A DNA stretch of 64,000 nucleotides, from NCBI RefSeq assembly GCF_963675165.1, contig NC_087390.1, positions 62,001-126,000 of the forward strand, given 5' to 3'. The position numbers were made by a program, and so were the translations under genes. Origin of the DNA: Halichondria panicea (lineage: Eukaryota; Porifera; Demospongiae; Suberitida; Halichondriidae). The notes under the pieces are model-generated. The model made no database searches, was not told where the DNA came from, and saw only the letters and a program-made list of their open reading frames with translations. The first letter of the stretch is position 1. Every line of letters starts with the position of its first letter. This document shows positions 46,311 through 56,187 of the stretch, one piece after another.

Positions 46311-47219
46311 ATGGTCTACCTTTCAGCTGTGTATTTACTAGTATTTGTTTCTCTGACTTACTGCAGCTCTGGAGATCGTAGCGGCGAGTTCTCGTCATGT
46401 GTATACTCGTGTAGGCGGTCCGTGTGTGCGGGAGAGGGTGGGGGTGACCTGTCCTTAGTGTTGAGAGCTCTTGGTTGGACATGTGGGGAGGAATGCCAGT
46501 ATCAATGCATGCATAACATCACTACTGAGGACCTGAGGAATCACAGGCCAGTCAGACAGTTCTATGGCAAGGTGAACAGCACTTTCCAATGATATCCCCT
46601 AGCCGGCCATATAGGCTATAGAATGTACGTTGTGTCGCTGTATATACCTTAGTTGATGTAATTACTGTTACAATGTATAGTAGTGAATATATCAAATTTG
46701 TAGGCAAAACGTAACAATGGTCGCTTATAGTGTGCCACTGGAATTTGAATATTTCTATAGCTTCATTTGTTTTATGTACATAGTCTCGTAAAAACAATTG
46801 TTTTTTTCTGACACTATTGATATCAACTATGGCATGTATATGAGATATTCAACTTGTAATAATGGGATGGTTATCATCTCCCTGCAGTGGCCATTTGTGC
46901 GTGTGCTGGGTGTTCAGGAGCCAGCATCTGCTCTCTTCTCTGTACTCAATGCTCTGGGTTTGGTGGTGGGCTACACACGGTTTAGACGCCTGTCTCCCTC
47001 CACTTATCCCTACCATTCTATACTAGGACTACAGTTGATCGTGAGTCTATTAGTATAACGTGAGTACATACTCCTCTTCCTCATTAGGTGTGCTTGCATA
47101 CTTGGTTCTGGTCGACTGTATTCCACTCGAGGGACACGTACTGGACAGAGAGGCTGGATTACTTCAGTGCAGCCTCTATGATTGTGGCTGGCATACTGGC
47201 ACAGTTTGTGAGGTGAGTG

Positions 47220-47264
<45 letters not shown>

Positions 47265-48293
47265 ACACAGGCTGACTGGTCTCAAGCACTGGAGATGGTG
47301 AGAGCTAGTCCTCCAAACACTGGTACACAATCCTCATACTCGCTACAGGCACTTGTGTTATGCTGGGCTGTGGTTAGTCCTGTTCTCCTGTCATGTTGGC
47401 TACCTCACAATGTTCAAGTTTGATTATGGCTACAACATGGCAGCAAGTGTATTGGCAGGTATGTACTGTTATAGTCAGTGTTTTATAGTCAGTCTGTGTG
47501 TTAGGTACTCTTCTCTGTATACAGGAGTACTGTATGCAGTGGTGTGGCTGATATGGTGTATCAAGGTAAGCCCCCTCCCCCTCAGTCTGTGTCTACCTCA
47601 TCCTCTGTATACTAGGTGTACCAGCAAAGACCGTACGTGTGGAAGTGTCTTGCTTGCGTACTGGCTGCTAGCTGCTTCCTTGCTCTGGAGGTGAGGACAG
47701 TGTATATAAGCTTCAAAGCAAAGCATAATAACATACCAAACAGTAACTAAATGCCAGATAGCCAGTGATATTCAATTCCATGTGTAGCTATGTATACTTA
47801 AACAGTTATTGTAATGACTGTTTCCCATGCACTGATCAGTTGTTGGACTTTCCCCCCCTCCTCTGGATAATAGATGCTCACTCACTGTGGCATCTCTCCA
47901 CAGCTCCACTGCCACTGCTCTGGTACAGGTCAGTGGGGCACTACACTGCAATGGCCTTTTCCCTGAAATTCAGCCGTTTTAGTAGCTATCTTTGAGAGCC
48001 CATAATTTGTGTTAAGGTTGTCCAAATACAAGTGCAATTAATGTCTTAGGATGCAACTGTGTGTTTATATGCAAACATTCTGTGATTAGTTGAAATCTAA
48101 CAATTTTATGGCCTTCGGCTAATAAGGTTGTAGACTAAATAAAGGTAATTGGTACTCAACCATCTCTCCTATATACAGTGACTGTACTTGTTAACAGTGT
48201 TCACACAACCTATAGTGTTCACTTCTTATATACAGCTTCCTAACTGATGATGCTCACTATGAGGTGGCGGTGCAACTAGCCAAGCAAGTCTAA
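46311..48293 (+). CDS. PGAP3: Post-GPI-attachment to proteins factor 3 (PER1 family)
   Basis: Golgi/ER multi-pass membrane phospholipase-like protein that removes the sn-2 acyl chain during GPI-anchor remodelling. Nine exons (46311-46571, 46888-47040, 47088-47212, 47271-47297, 47349-47458, 47525-47565, 47616-47690, 47840-47928, 48236-48293) join in frame to 312 residues (human 320). It has an N-terminal signal peptide and the family's cysteine-rich lumenal part (SCVYSCRRSVC, WTCGEECQYQCM). Then come YGKWPFVRVLGVQEPASALF, HTWFWSTVFHSRDTYWTERL (the conserved H/D signature of the CREST-type fold), FDYGYNMAASVLAG and LLDFPPLLWIIDAHSLWHLS (conserved DAH-xx-WH). It ends YEVAVQLAKQV. The intron before exon 4 is a CA repeat ending in CACAG. 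Confidence 0.95.
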
Positions 48294-48604
48294 ACATCAC
48301 CAGCTCTTATTTCATTCACTTGACACTAGCTACCTCATTTCTGAATTTGCAAACTTGACATTTTTGTAACTATGTTTCGTAACAATCATTTGATAGCCTA
48401 TTAACAACAAAGTGATATCAAACTGACCACAAAGAGCAATGAAATAACACTTGATAGTGTCTATTGGTAGAAACAAGATACAACAATGGCGGTGGTATTA
48501 AGCACAATTAAACTGGCTATACCAGCAACAGAACATATAGAATAACGCTTATAGTGTCTAGTGGCATAGAATACAAGCACACACACACACTGGGATTGTG
48601 GGAG
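48294..48604. other. Convergent 3' intergenic gap, PGAP3 and GLIPR2-like
   Basis: 311 bp between two stop codons on opposite strands. Nothing beyond presumed 3'UTRs is seen. Confidence 0.5.
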
Positions 48605-49370
48605 TTATTTGGGTCTCAAAACGTTTGCTTCAAACTGTCCAGTATTGGTGATGTTGCCGGCTGGTGTATAGTTAGCCACTACATAGGTCTTAGTGCCATT
48701 GATAGATCTGCCCACTCCGATGTGTGTTGTACTCTTCCATACTAGTTGGGTGAAGTGGCCGCTGTTCCCGTGGAAACCAGGAGTACTGTAGTTGTAGGTA
48801 TTCTCCTCTGAGTACCAACTATCGACGACCTCTTGACCTTTGTATTCTGCGCCACTCTTGTACGCAATGTTCTGCCCCATGTTGTCGTGGTTACCATGTT
48901 GCAATGTCCCACTTGACGCTAGTCGTTCGGCCCACGACTGTGCCTTCTTTGCTGCCTCCACTGACCATTTAAGAGGAGGACTTCCGTGTTTAGCTCTGTA
49001 TACATTGTGAGCTTGCACCACATCTCCATTGAAACCACCTCCACCTGTATATATATATATATAGAAGAGGACTGCTAACAACACTGTCTTCATTACCCAT
49101 TCTACTTTTATTCTACAGTATTTTACTGGCCATTCTACCAGTACAGTACTATACCACTGTACAGTATGTGTGTGTGTGTGTATGTGGTGGAGCTAGTCAA
49201 AACAAACTTTCACAGTACTACAGAGTGATTCAGAAAGGCAGGTTGTCTATAAAAATGATTATAAACACATCATAGGCTAGGGATACATACACAGTCAGGC
49301 AGGCACATTTAATCATACCAGAGCTACTGTAAATGGTCTCACCGCTGTTCTTGCTGTTAGCGCCGCCCAT
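48605..49370 (-). CDS. GLIPR2: GLIPR2/GAPR-1-like CAP-domain protein, probably N-myristoylated
   Basis: CAP-superfamily protein of the Golgi-associated (non-secreted) branch. Two exons, 49343-49370 and 48605-49044, give 155 residues (human GAPR-1 has 154). Exon 1 encodes MGGANSKNS, a myristoylation-type N-terminus (Gly2, Ser6, Lys7). The CAP domain has AHNVYRAKHGSPPLKWS (His of the active-site-like cavity), HGNHDNMGQNIAY, VVDSWYSEENTYNYSTPGFH, GHFTQLVWKSTTHIGVGRS and VVANYTPAGN. An apparent signal peptide in the uninterrupted frame (MKTVLLAVLFYIYIYTGG) comes from translating the TA-rich end of the intron and should be ignored. Divergent with SARNP. Confidence 0.9.
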
Positions 49371-49645
49371 ACTGTCCAATAACTTATTAAACTGAGTCTA
49401 GGATCTCACTTTGCTCGCCTTTTGTTTTATAGAGTCTAGTCAATCGTCCATGCAGCAGACACACCTCCACTTTTTGCAGACTATGCAAATTGATGTTGTT
49501 CAGTTGACGATCATTACCATAAATATTATTTACAACCGCGGCGTCTAATTAGAAATGATTATGCATCACAGCAAAGAACATAACATTAATAGTTAACTAT
49601 AGTGACGATCTTTACCACACTATTTAAAAAGCGCACACGTTGAAA
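49371..49645. promoter_or_regulatory. Bidirectional promoter between the GLIPR2-like gene and SARNP
   Basis: 275 bp between divergent start codons. No strong core motif was identified; a tatttaaaa TATA-like sequence lies about 20 bp upstream of the SARNP ATG. Confidence 0.45.
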
Positions 49646-49974
49646 ATGGCTGAAGAAGAAGTGATTGAGATAGACATGGCCCAGCTCAAGAAAATGAAGG
49701 TACCCCAAGATGAATAGATACACAATCATTGAGAACCCTCCCTCGCCCTGCTAGGTTCCTGAGCTGAGAGCCAAGCTGGGAGAATGGGGGCTGGAGACTA
49801 AAGGCACTAAGACTGAGCTACTGGCCAGAGTGGATGCCTACCTCAAAGAAGATGGTGGGGTACCTATTCGCTCTAATTATAGTTGCCAGATTTACACAAA
49901 CGAATGGATTTATATTTGCAAAACATTCAAGTTTTGTAATTAGATCGAACACTGTAGGTATAGAGTTCATAAGG

Positions 49975-50012
<38 letters not shown>

Positions 50013-50861
50013 ATGAGGAGTTGCTTGACGAGGTGGAGGAGGTGCTGACTGATCCCGAGGAGCCAGCAGAGGAACCACCGCCACCTGTAGTACAAGAGGA
50101 GGTAGCAAAGGAAGAGGAGAAGATGTGAGTGGTCGTATATTAACATACACTAACAATCCCTTGTATCACACAGACCAGACAAACCAGTTATTGAGGATCC
50201 TCCGACAAAATCCCAGTCTCCAATTCCAGTCAAACCACCAGTTGCCACTACTACTGAGGCACTAACAGAGGCAGAGGTGGGTACAATAGGATCATAGTTT
50301 AAAGGTCATCTCCTCCCTACAGAAACATCGTCGTAGAGGGGAGAGATTTGGAGTTGTGAGTGAAGAGGCTAAGAAGCAGTCCAGGGCAGACAGGTGAGTG
50401 GCTAGTAGCAATGGCAAGTACTGTGTGTGTTGTGTGTTTATATACTTACTGTGTGTGTGTGTGTGCTCAGGTTTGGGCTGACTGTGGAGAAGAAAAACTA
50501 TGACTCCCTCAGCAAGAGACCCCCCACAGTGAGTGCCCCCCCCATAGTGACCCCCTATATTGTGTTACCTTGTAGGAGGAGGAGTTGGAGCGTATGAAGA
50601 AACGAGCAGAGAGGTTTGGCATCACCCCGCCCTGTATGGCCAAGGTGAGTGCGTGTGGGGGGTAGTCATGTGACCCACCTATTGTACACCTCCCAGGTGG
50701 AGGAGGAAGACAAAAAGAAGAAGAGGATGGAGCGCTTTGGACTAGGCGTCACAGAGGTGTCAACTGACGTGAGTTATTTAAATATAATTTATTTAGTAAT
50801 TTATTTATTGTTCTCATTGCAGGTACGCAAGAAGATGCGTGCTGAGAGGTTTGGACTTTGA
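49646..50861 (+). CDS. SARNP: SAP domain-containing ribonucleoprotein (CIP29/Tho1)
   Basis: mRNP export factor that works with UAP56/DDX39B and TREX. About nine small exons. N-terminal SAP domain (MAQLKKMKVPELRAKLGEWG, then TKGTKTELLARVDAYLKED), an acidic and proline-rich middle (DEVEEVLTDPEEPAEEPPPP), then the characteristic repeated (E/D)RFG motifs: GERFGVV, DRFGLT, AERFGIT, MERFGLG and the final AERFGL. These alternate with KKRAE-type basic helices, as in human SARNP. The stop is TGA at 50859-50861. The intron before the DEELLDEVEE exon ends in a long TG tract just before GCAG. Confidence 0.93.
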
Positions 50862-51236
50862 ACTCTTGACCTGAGAGAATGACCCCATGCACCCTCCGAA
50901 CCCTTACTAACACTATGTAATCTGTATTATATATATACAATGCCTACACATGCTTACTCGTTACTCGTTACTTTTGTTACAACTATTATCTTTCTGGCAA
51001 AACTTCTGAGCTTCCTGAATGTTAAAACCCGACTGATGTTGATCACAGATAACATGTGATTGAAATCGAGAAACAAGGATTAATCATGCAATGTTTAACA
51101 TTAATTTTAGCAGCACAATCATCATTACATTGCTTGTAGTTTTGGTGAATCATTGACATAGCAAATAATTGAGAGTATACGCAACACAACACATAGCATA
51201 AGCATAAGCATAAGCACAAGCACAAGCATGCACAAG
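50862..51236. other. Convergent gap between SARNP and ZNF277
   Basis: 375 bp of presumed 3'UTRs. A short hexamer repeat (cataag/cacaag) occupies about 51186-51232, directly before the ZNF277 stop. No gene is seen. Confidence 0.5.
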
Positions 51237-54200
51237 TCACACTAGTTCATCGCTGAGTCCATAGAGTAGTGAATCATTCTCGTACGTGGGGAACAAGTAT
51301 CTGCAGAGGGAGAGGGAGGTAGTCAGATAATGACTGCAGGGGTAGTGTGTAGGACACAGGGGGACGGGTAGTATGCATGTAGGCCACAGGGGGTAGTGTG
51401 TAGGCCACAGGGGGTAGTATGAATGTAGGCCACAAGAGCTTAAAGAGCTTACTGTGGCTGATCCCATACTGTTCTGTTGCTAGGCAATCTGTAGTGGGAG
51501 CTGGCTGTCATGTGATCCAACAAGAGCGGCAGAGATGAGAAGTGCTGACCACAGCAAACACAAGCACTGGAGTGAACCTGTATCAATAGTTGAACATAAT
51601 TATTTCAACAGCCATAACTTGAGTACAGTTGATCCAATGTCAACAATTTTATGATTTTCTGAAAGCTTAGATTCTTTCAAATGATGTGTTTCAATCCAAA
51701 ACTTTGTCGGGGCCCTAATTTGTCATTTTTCGGCCTCTGCTATATAATCCATGGTACGGCTAAATTAGAAAATACTTTTATCTCTCGAATATCAATTTTG
51801 ACGTACTGTACCATTTGAAAGATCTCTTTCTAAGCTTTCAGAAAACCATAAAAATGTTGACTTTCAATACACAGAATTCAAGTTATAGCAGCTAAAAGAT
51901 TCACAAAATCATTGATTAAACGGAGGGGGGTGTCTTTCAACAGCCATAACTTGAGTACAGTTGATCCAATGTCAAAAACTTTAGGATTTTCTGAAAGCTT
52001 AGAAAAATTCCTTTCAAATGATGTGTTTCAATCCAAAATTTCGTCGCGGCCTAATTTGTCATTTTCCGGCCTCGGGCCATGGGCTATATCCATGGTACGG
52101 CTAAATTAGAAAATACTTTTATCTCTCGAATATCAACTTTGATGGTACCATTTGAAAGGTCTCTTTCTAAGCTTTCAGAAAAACCTAAAATTTTTGATTT
52201 TCGATCCACAGAACTCAAGTTATGACAGCTGAAAGATTCCCAAAATCATTGATTAAACGGAGGGGGGGGGGGGGTGTCTTTCAACAGCCATAACTTGAGT
52301 ACAGTTGATCCAATGTCAAAAACTTTAGGATTTTCTGAAAGCTTAGAAAAATTCGTTTCAAATGATGTGTTTCAATCCAAAATTTCGTCGCGGCCTAATT
52401 TGTCATTTTCTGGCCTCGGACCATGGGCTATAATCCATGGTACGGCTTAATTAGAAAATACTTTTATTTCTCGAATATCAACTTTGATGGTACCATTTAA
52501 AAGGTCTCTTTCTAAGCTTTCAGAAAAACCTAAAATTTTTGATTTTCGATCCACAGAACTCAACTTATGACAGCTGAAAGATTCCCAAAATCATTGATTA
52601 AACGGAGGGGGGGGGTGTCTTTCAACAGCCATAACTTGAGTACAGTTGATCCAATGTCAAAAACTTTAGGATTTTCTGAAAGCTTAGAAAAATTCGTTTC
52701 AAATGATGTGTTTCAATCCAAAATTTTGTCGCGGCCTATTTTGTCATTTTCTGGCCTCGGACCATGGGCTATAATCCATGGTACAGCTTTGTTGGTACCA
52801 TTTGAAAGGTCTCTTTCTAAGCTTTCAGAAAAACCTAAAATTTTTGATTTTCGATCCACAGAACTCAACTTATGACAGCTGAAAGATTCCCAAAATCCTT
52901 GATTAAACGGAGGGGGGGGGGGGGGGAGGGTGTCTTTCAACAGCCATAACTTGAGTACAGTTGATCCAATGTCAAAAATTTTAGGATTTTCTGAAAGCTT
53001 AGAAAAATTCGTTTCAAATGATGTGTTTCAATCCAAAATTTCGTCGCGGCCTATTTTGTCATTTTTTGGTCTCGGACCATGGGCTATAATCCATGGTACG
53101 GCTTAATTAGAAAATACTTTTATCTCTCGAATATCAACTTTATTGGTACCATTTGAAAGGTCTCTTTCTGAAAAACCTAAAATTTTTGATTTTCGATCCA
53201 CAGAACTCAACTTATGACAGCTGAAAGATTCCCAAAATCATTGATTAAACGGAGGGGGGGGGGGGGGGGGGGTGTCTTTCAACAGCCATAACTTGAGTAC
53301 AGTTGATCCAATGTCAAAAACTTTAGGATTTTCTGAAAGCTTAGAAAAATTCGTTTCAAATGATGTGTTTAAATCTAAAATTTCGTCGCGGCCAAATTTG
53401 TCATTTTCCGGCCTCAGACCATGGGCTATATATAATCCATGGTACGGCTTAATTGGCAAATACTCAAATATCAACTTTGATGACGCCATTTGAAAGGTAT
53501 TTTTCTAAGCTTTCAATTGACTTCGGATCCACGGAATTTAAGTTATGGCAGCTGAAAGAGTTCCCAAACCATTGGAAAATTAAAATTAAAAATTTACAGA
53601 AATCACCCACTAGTGACTATCATTAAAGTAATCAGGATAAACCATTCCAACCTGTCTCCTGATGTAGTTGACAATTCTGATCTGTCCATAATAATCCAGC
53701 CCCATCCCAGAGGCTAGAGAAGTGAGGTCAAAGCTGTGACTGTCTTGCATATGTCTGAGTGTCTCCTCAATGGTAGAGTGTGGACTGAGACAGAACAGGC
53801 AGTGGACTGAGGCCTCCAGTGGGGAGGGCTCCTCCAACCACTCACTGTGGGGGGTAGGGTGTGGGGGGTATCAATCACTCTACAATTTGCAAGTGAAAAA
53901 CACGTACTTTGCAAATGAGCCAAATCAGCAGAAAAATCTTAAAATTCCGATCGCGTTCTTAAAATACGATAATAATTATAATTATTAATATTAGCTACAC
54001 GAACATAGATTCTTATTAGGGACAATACTCTATCGTTATTGAATAAGTCAGTACACTAGTAGACACAGAGGCTATGCAGTAAGCTAAGCAAATGAACACA
54101 ATGAGATAATCCACCTCTCCTCTGAGACCCCGACACTATCCCAGTGTCCCTGTCTCTGCAGGACCTGCTCCCACGTCAGCCCAAGCTCTAAATAGTTGAT

Positions 54201-55746
54201 CATGTAGAATCTATCGTAGTTCTTGTTCTGTGCGTTGATCTTTTTGTGGCCTTTCTTCCTCATGTGATCCTTGAGAGTGACTCTATCACGGAAGGTACGC
54301 TCGCAGTACAAACACTGTAGGCTATGGTGTAGGGGAGAGACTAATAGAGCAAACAAACACTGTAGGCTATGGTGTGGGGGGAGACTAATAGAGCAAACAA
54401 ACACTGTAGGCTATGGTGTGGGGGGAGACTAATAGAGCACACAAACACTATAGGCTATGGTGTGGGGGGAGACTAATAGAGCACACAAGCACTGTAGGTT
54501 ATGGTGTGGGGGGAGACTAATAGAGCAAACAAACACTGTAGGCTATGGTGTGGGGGGAGACTAATAGAGCACACAAGCACTGTAGGCTATGGTGTGGGGA
54601 GGAGACTAATAGACACACGTATATGCAGTTAATTACCTGTCAAGCTTTTGCTGAAGCAAATCCAGAAAATTTTCCACAAAAACTGCAAATACACTGATAA
54701 GTGCACGGGTGCAGGGGTCTCTAGCCCTCACCTAGATTGTCTGGCTGCCCCACATTGAAGCCATGACTGTCCAACATGTGCTGAAAGATGCTCTTCCTAT
54801 TGCCAGTGAGAACTTGACTACAGAACAAGCATCGTCTGGAGAAGGAGGTATCCTCCCTCTCTCTTGACTGGACCTCCAGGACCGCCTCCTACCCAGTGTG
54901 TGTGTGGTGTGTTGTGTGGGCGTTTGTGTGTGTGTGGAGATTGTTAGTGGATGCCTCACCAGTTTCTTCTTGTGCAGATATTGCCTGAGGGTCTTCTCCT
55001 CAGGGAGGGCACTGCTGAATAAGTAGTAGTCTTCAGAGCTCACTGTACGAGGCATGTCCGTACGTTGTGTTGTTGTCACGGAGACGAGCTCACTTTGATT
55101 AGCGGGGGCATTGGTCCTAATGACAGGGACTACCTCAGTGATGGGGGTTTCCCCTAATCTCCTCCGCCAGTAGTCAGAGTAACTGAAAAATAAAAAAATT
55201 AATTCAGTAAAATTATCGTTGTAATGAAACTCACCATTTTAAGCTGGATATTTCCTGTACATTGTGTATGACAATCTTGTGTTCCAGTAACAGATGCTGT
55301 AGCCACTCGTCTCTGGGGGTCAGCTTGGCTCTGGGGGGCTTTTGAAAAGATTTCAGAGCAGTGCCCCCCTCACACGTACTACCAGGTAATATAGACACAG
55401 AGGGAGGTGTAGTGGAGTGTTCTACAGACACTAATAGTGTCGATGGCTTGAGGGGGTGAGGAGATATGAGCTCAGGAGATGGTCGTGAGGTGGTACATTG
55501 CTCAGGCCTGAATACAAGAGAACACAGGAAACAACGGATAGGGAAGTCTGCGTCTGGGTCAATGAAACATGACGAAGTGTCCACTGTTGTTTCTGGGAAT
55601 GATAACGGCTTCAGGTGGACATTGAGATCACCATTAGTAGAGTCAGGAAAGAAATGACTAGTCCACTGTACAGAGGTGTGCTGTTGGTCTTGAACAGTAT
55701 CATCAGCTTCAGCCACTTTACATTCTGAATCTATACATTCAGCCAT
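51237..55746 (-). CDS. ZNF277: Zinc finger protein ZNF277
   Basis: C2H2 protein; the human orthologue binds RPS2 and was linked to Polycomb. Start MAECIDSECKVAEADD at 55746. Exon 1 (55235-55746) ends EHKIVIHNVQEISSLKW; later exons encode YSDYWRRRLGETPITEVVPV, RCLFCSQVLTGNRKSIFQHM...FNVGQPDNL, NFLDLLQQKLDSLQCLYC, RDRVTLKDHMRKKGHKKINA, NYDRFYMINYLELGLTWEQV, CLFCLSPHSTIEETLRHMQD, YYGQIRIVNYIRRQV, CVCCGQHFSSLPLLLDHMTA and LFPTYENDSLLYGLSDELV. This follows human ZNF277 throughout. The intron at about 51580-53625 holds six palindromic repeat units. The acceptor of the LQCLYC exon is embedded in a 43-bp minisatellite, and the intron 51302-51450 holds another small tandem repeat. Confidence 0.92.
51328..51435. 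repeat. Short tandem repeat in the last ZNF277 intron
   Basis: About three to four copies of a unit like ggccacagggggtagtRtg, with t/atgaatgta spacers, filling most of the intron before the exon encoding YLFPTYENDSLLYG. Confidence 0.7.
51590..53575. repeat. Largest tandem array (about 6 units) of the palindromic repeat, ZNF277 intron
   Basis: Six units of about 320-345 bp in the orientation showing G homopolymers (51924, 52260, 52606, 52911 and 53255 regions; tracts of roughly 6 to 18 G). Each unit reads TCTTTCAACAGCCATAACTT, GAGTACAGTTGATCCAATGT, TTTTCTGAAAGCTTAGAAAA, inner CCATGGGCTATAATCCATGG, TCTTTCTAAGCTTTCAGAAA, then CACAGAACTCAA(G/C)TTATG and ACAGCTGAAAGATTCCCAAA. Units are very similar to one another, so this array looks young. 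Small internal losses exist, for example around 52790. Confidence 0.93.
53880..53960. repeat. Short dispersed repeat sharing a 19-mer with 9756-9774
   Basis: gagccaaatcagcagaaaa (53917-53935) is identical to 9756-9774 in a RETSAT intron, and the 40 bp before it are loosely similar. Both lie in introns. Confidence 0.5.
54300..54625. repeat. About 43-bp minisatellite containing the ZNF277 exon 5 acceptor
   Basis: About seven to eight copies of acactgtaggctatggtgtg plus gggggagactaatagagca(a/c)ac. On the gene strand each copy carries CCATAG/CCTACAGTGT, the same acceptor and first exon bases as the functional exon encoding LQCLYC. Only the copy next to 54318 continues into the exon. Confidence 0.9.
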
Positions 55747-55989
55747 TCTAGGACACGCCAGTAGAGTACCATCAGTCAACACTTGCAGTAGTTTCCATCA
55801 GCTCCACTCGACCTTTACCTAATTTCAATAGCTGAAACAGCTTGTTCTGCTGACGACCTTTCCCCTGCATTTCAGTACAGCAAGCCCCTGTACTGTCTAC
55901 CACTAACACTAACAGAGGTGAGGATAGTGAGGATAGTGTTTGTGTTTGCAACCTTGTTACATGCACCCACACACACACACACACACACG

Positions 55990-56021
<32 letters not shown>

Positions 56022-56187
56022 CACCCACACCCACACACATACACACATAATCAACTCTTCAAAGTATGTACAATGCCACTTGTGATTGCGATAGCTGATA
56101 TAATACACTGGTGTGTGATACCATACTGTGCGTGGAAAAATGTTATTATCACTCGTACGCAGACAATATCACACCACCCCCCCTCAG
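55747..56187. promoter_or_regulatory. Divergent promoter region between ZNF277 and COASY, with CA tract
   Basis: 441 bp between the two ATGs. A (CA)n tract with CG interruptions lies at about 55967-56047. The COASY ATG directly follows a pyrimidine-rich CCCCCCTCAG, so an upstream non-coding COASY exon is likely. Confidence 0.5.

Noticed and set aside
49045-49093. Signal peptide on the GLIPR2-like protein (MKTVLLAVLFYIYIYTGG)
   Set aside because: It is intron sequence ending in a (TA)n tract and ACAG acceptor. Splicing from 49343 gives the family-typical myristoylated N-terminus MGGANSKNS and the right protein length.
51912-53493. Repeated ORFs reading [20 protein letters not shown] and similar in the palindromic arrays
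   Set aside because: The same peptide appears on both strands and both halves because the DNA is palindromic. Frames are not maintained between units, and the units occur only in introns.
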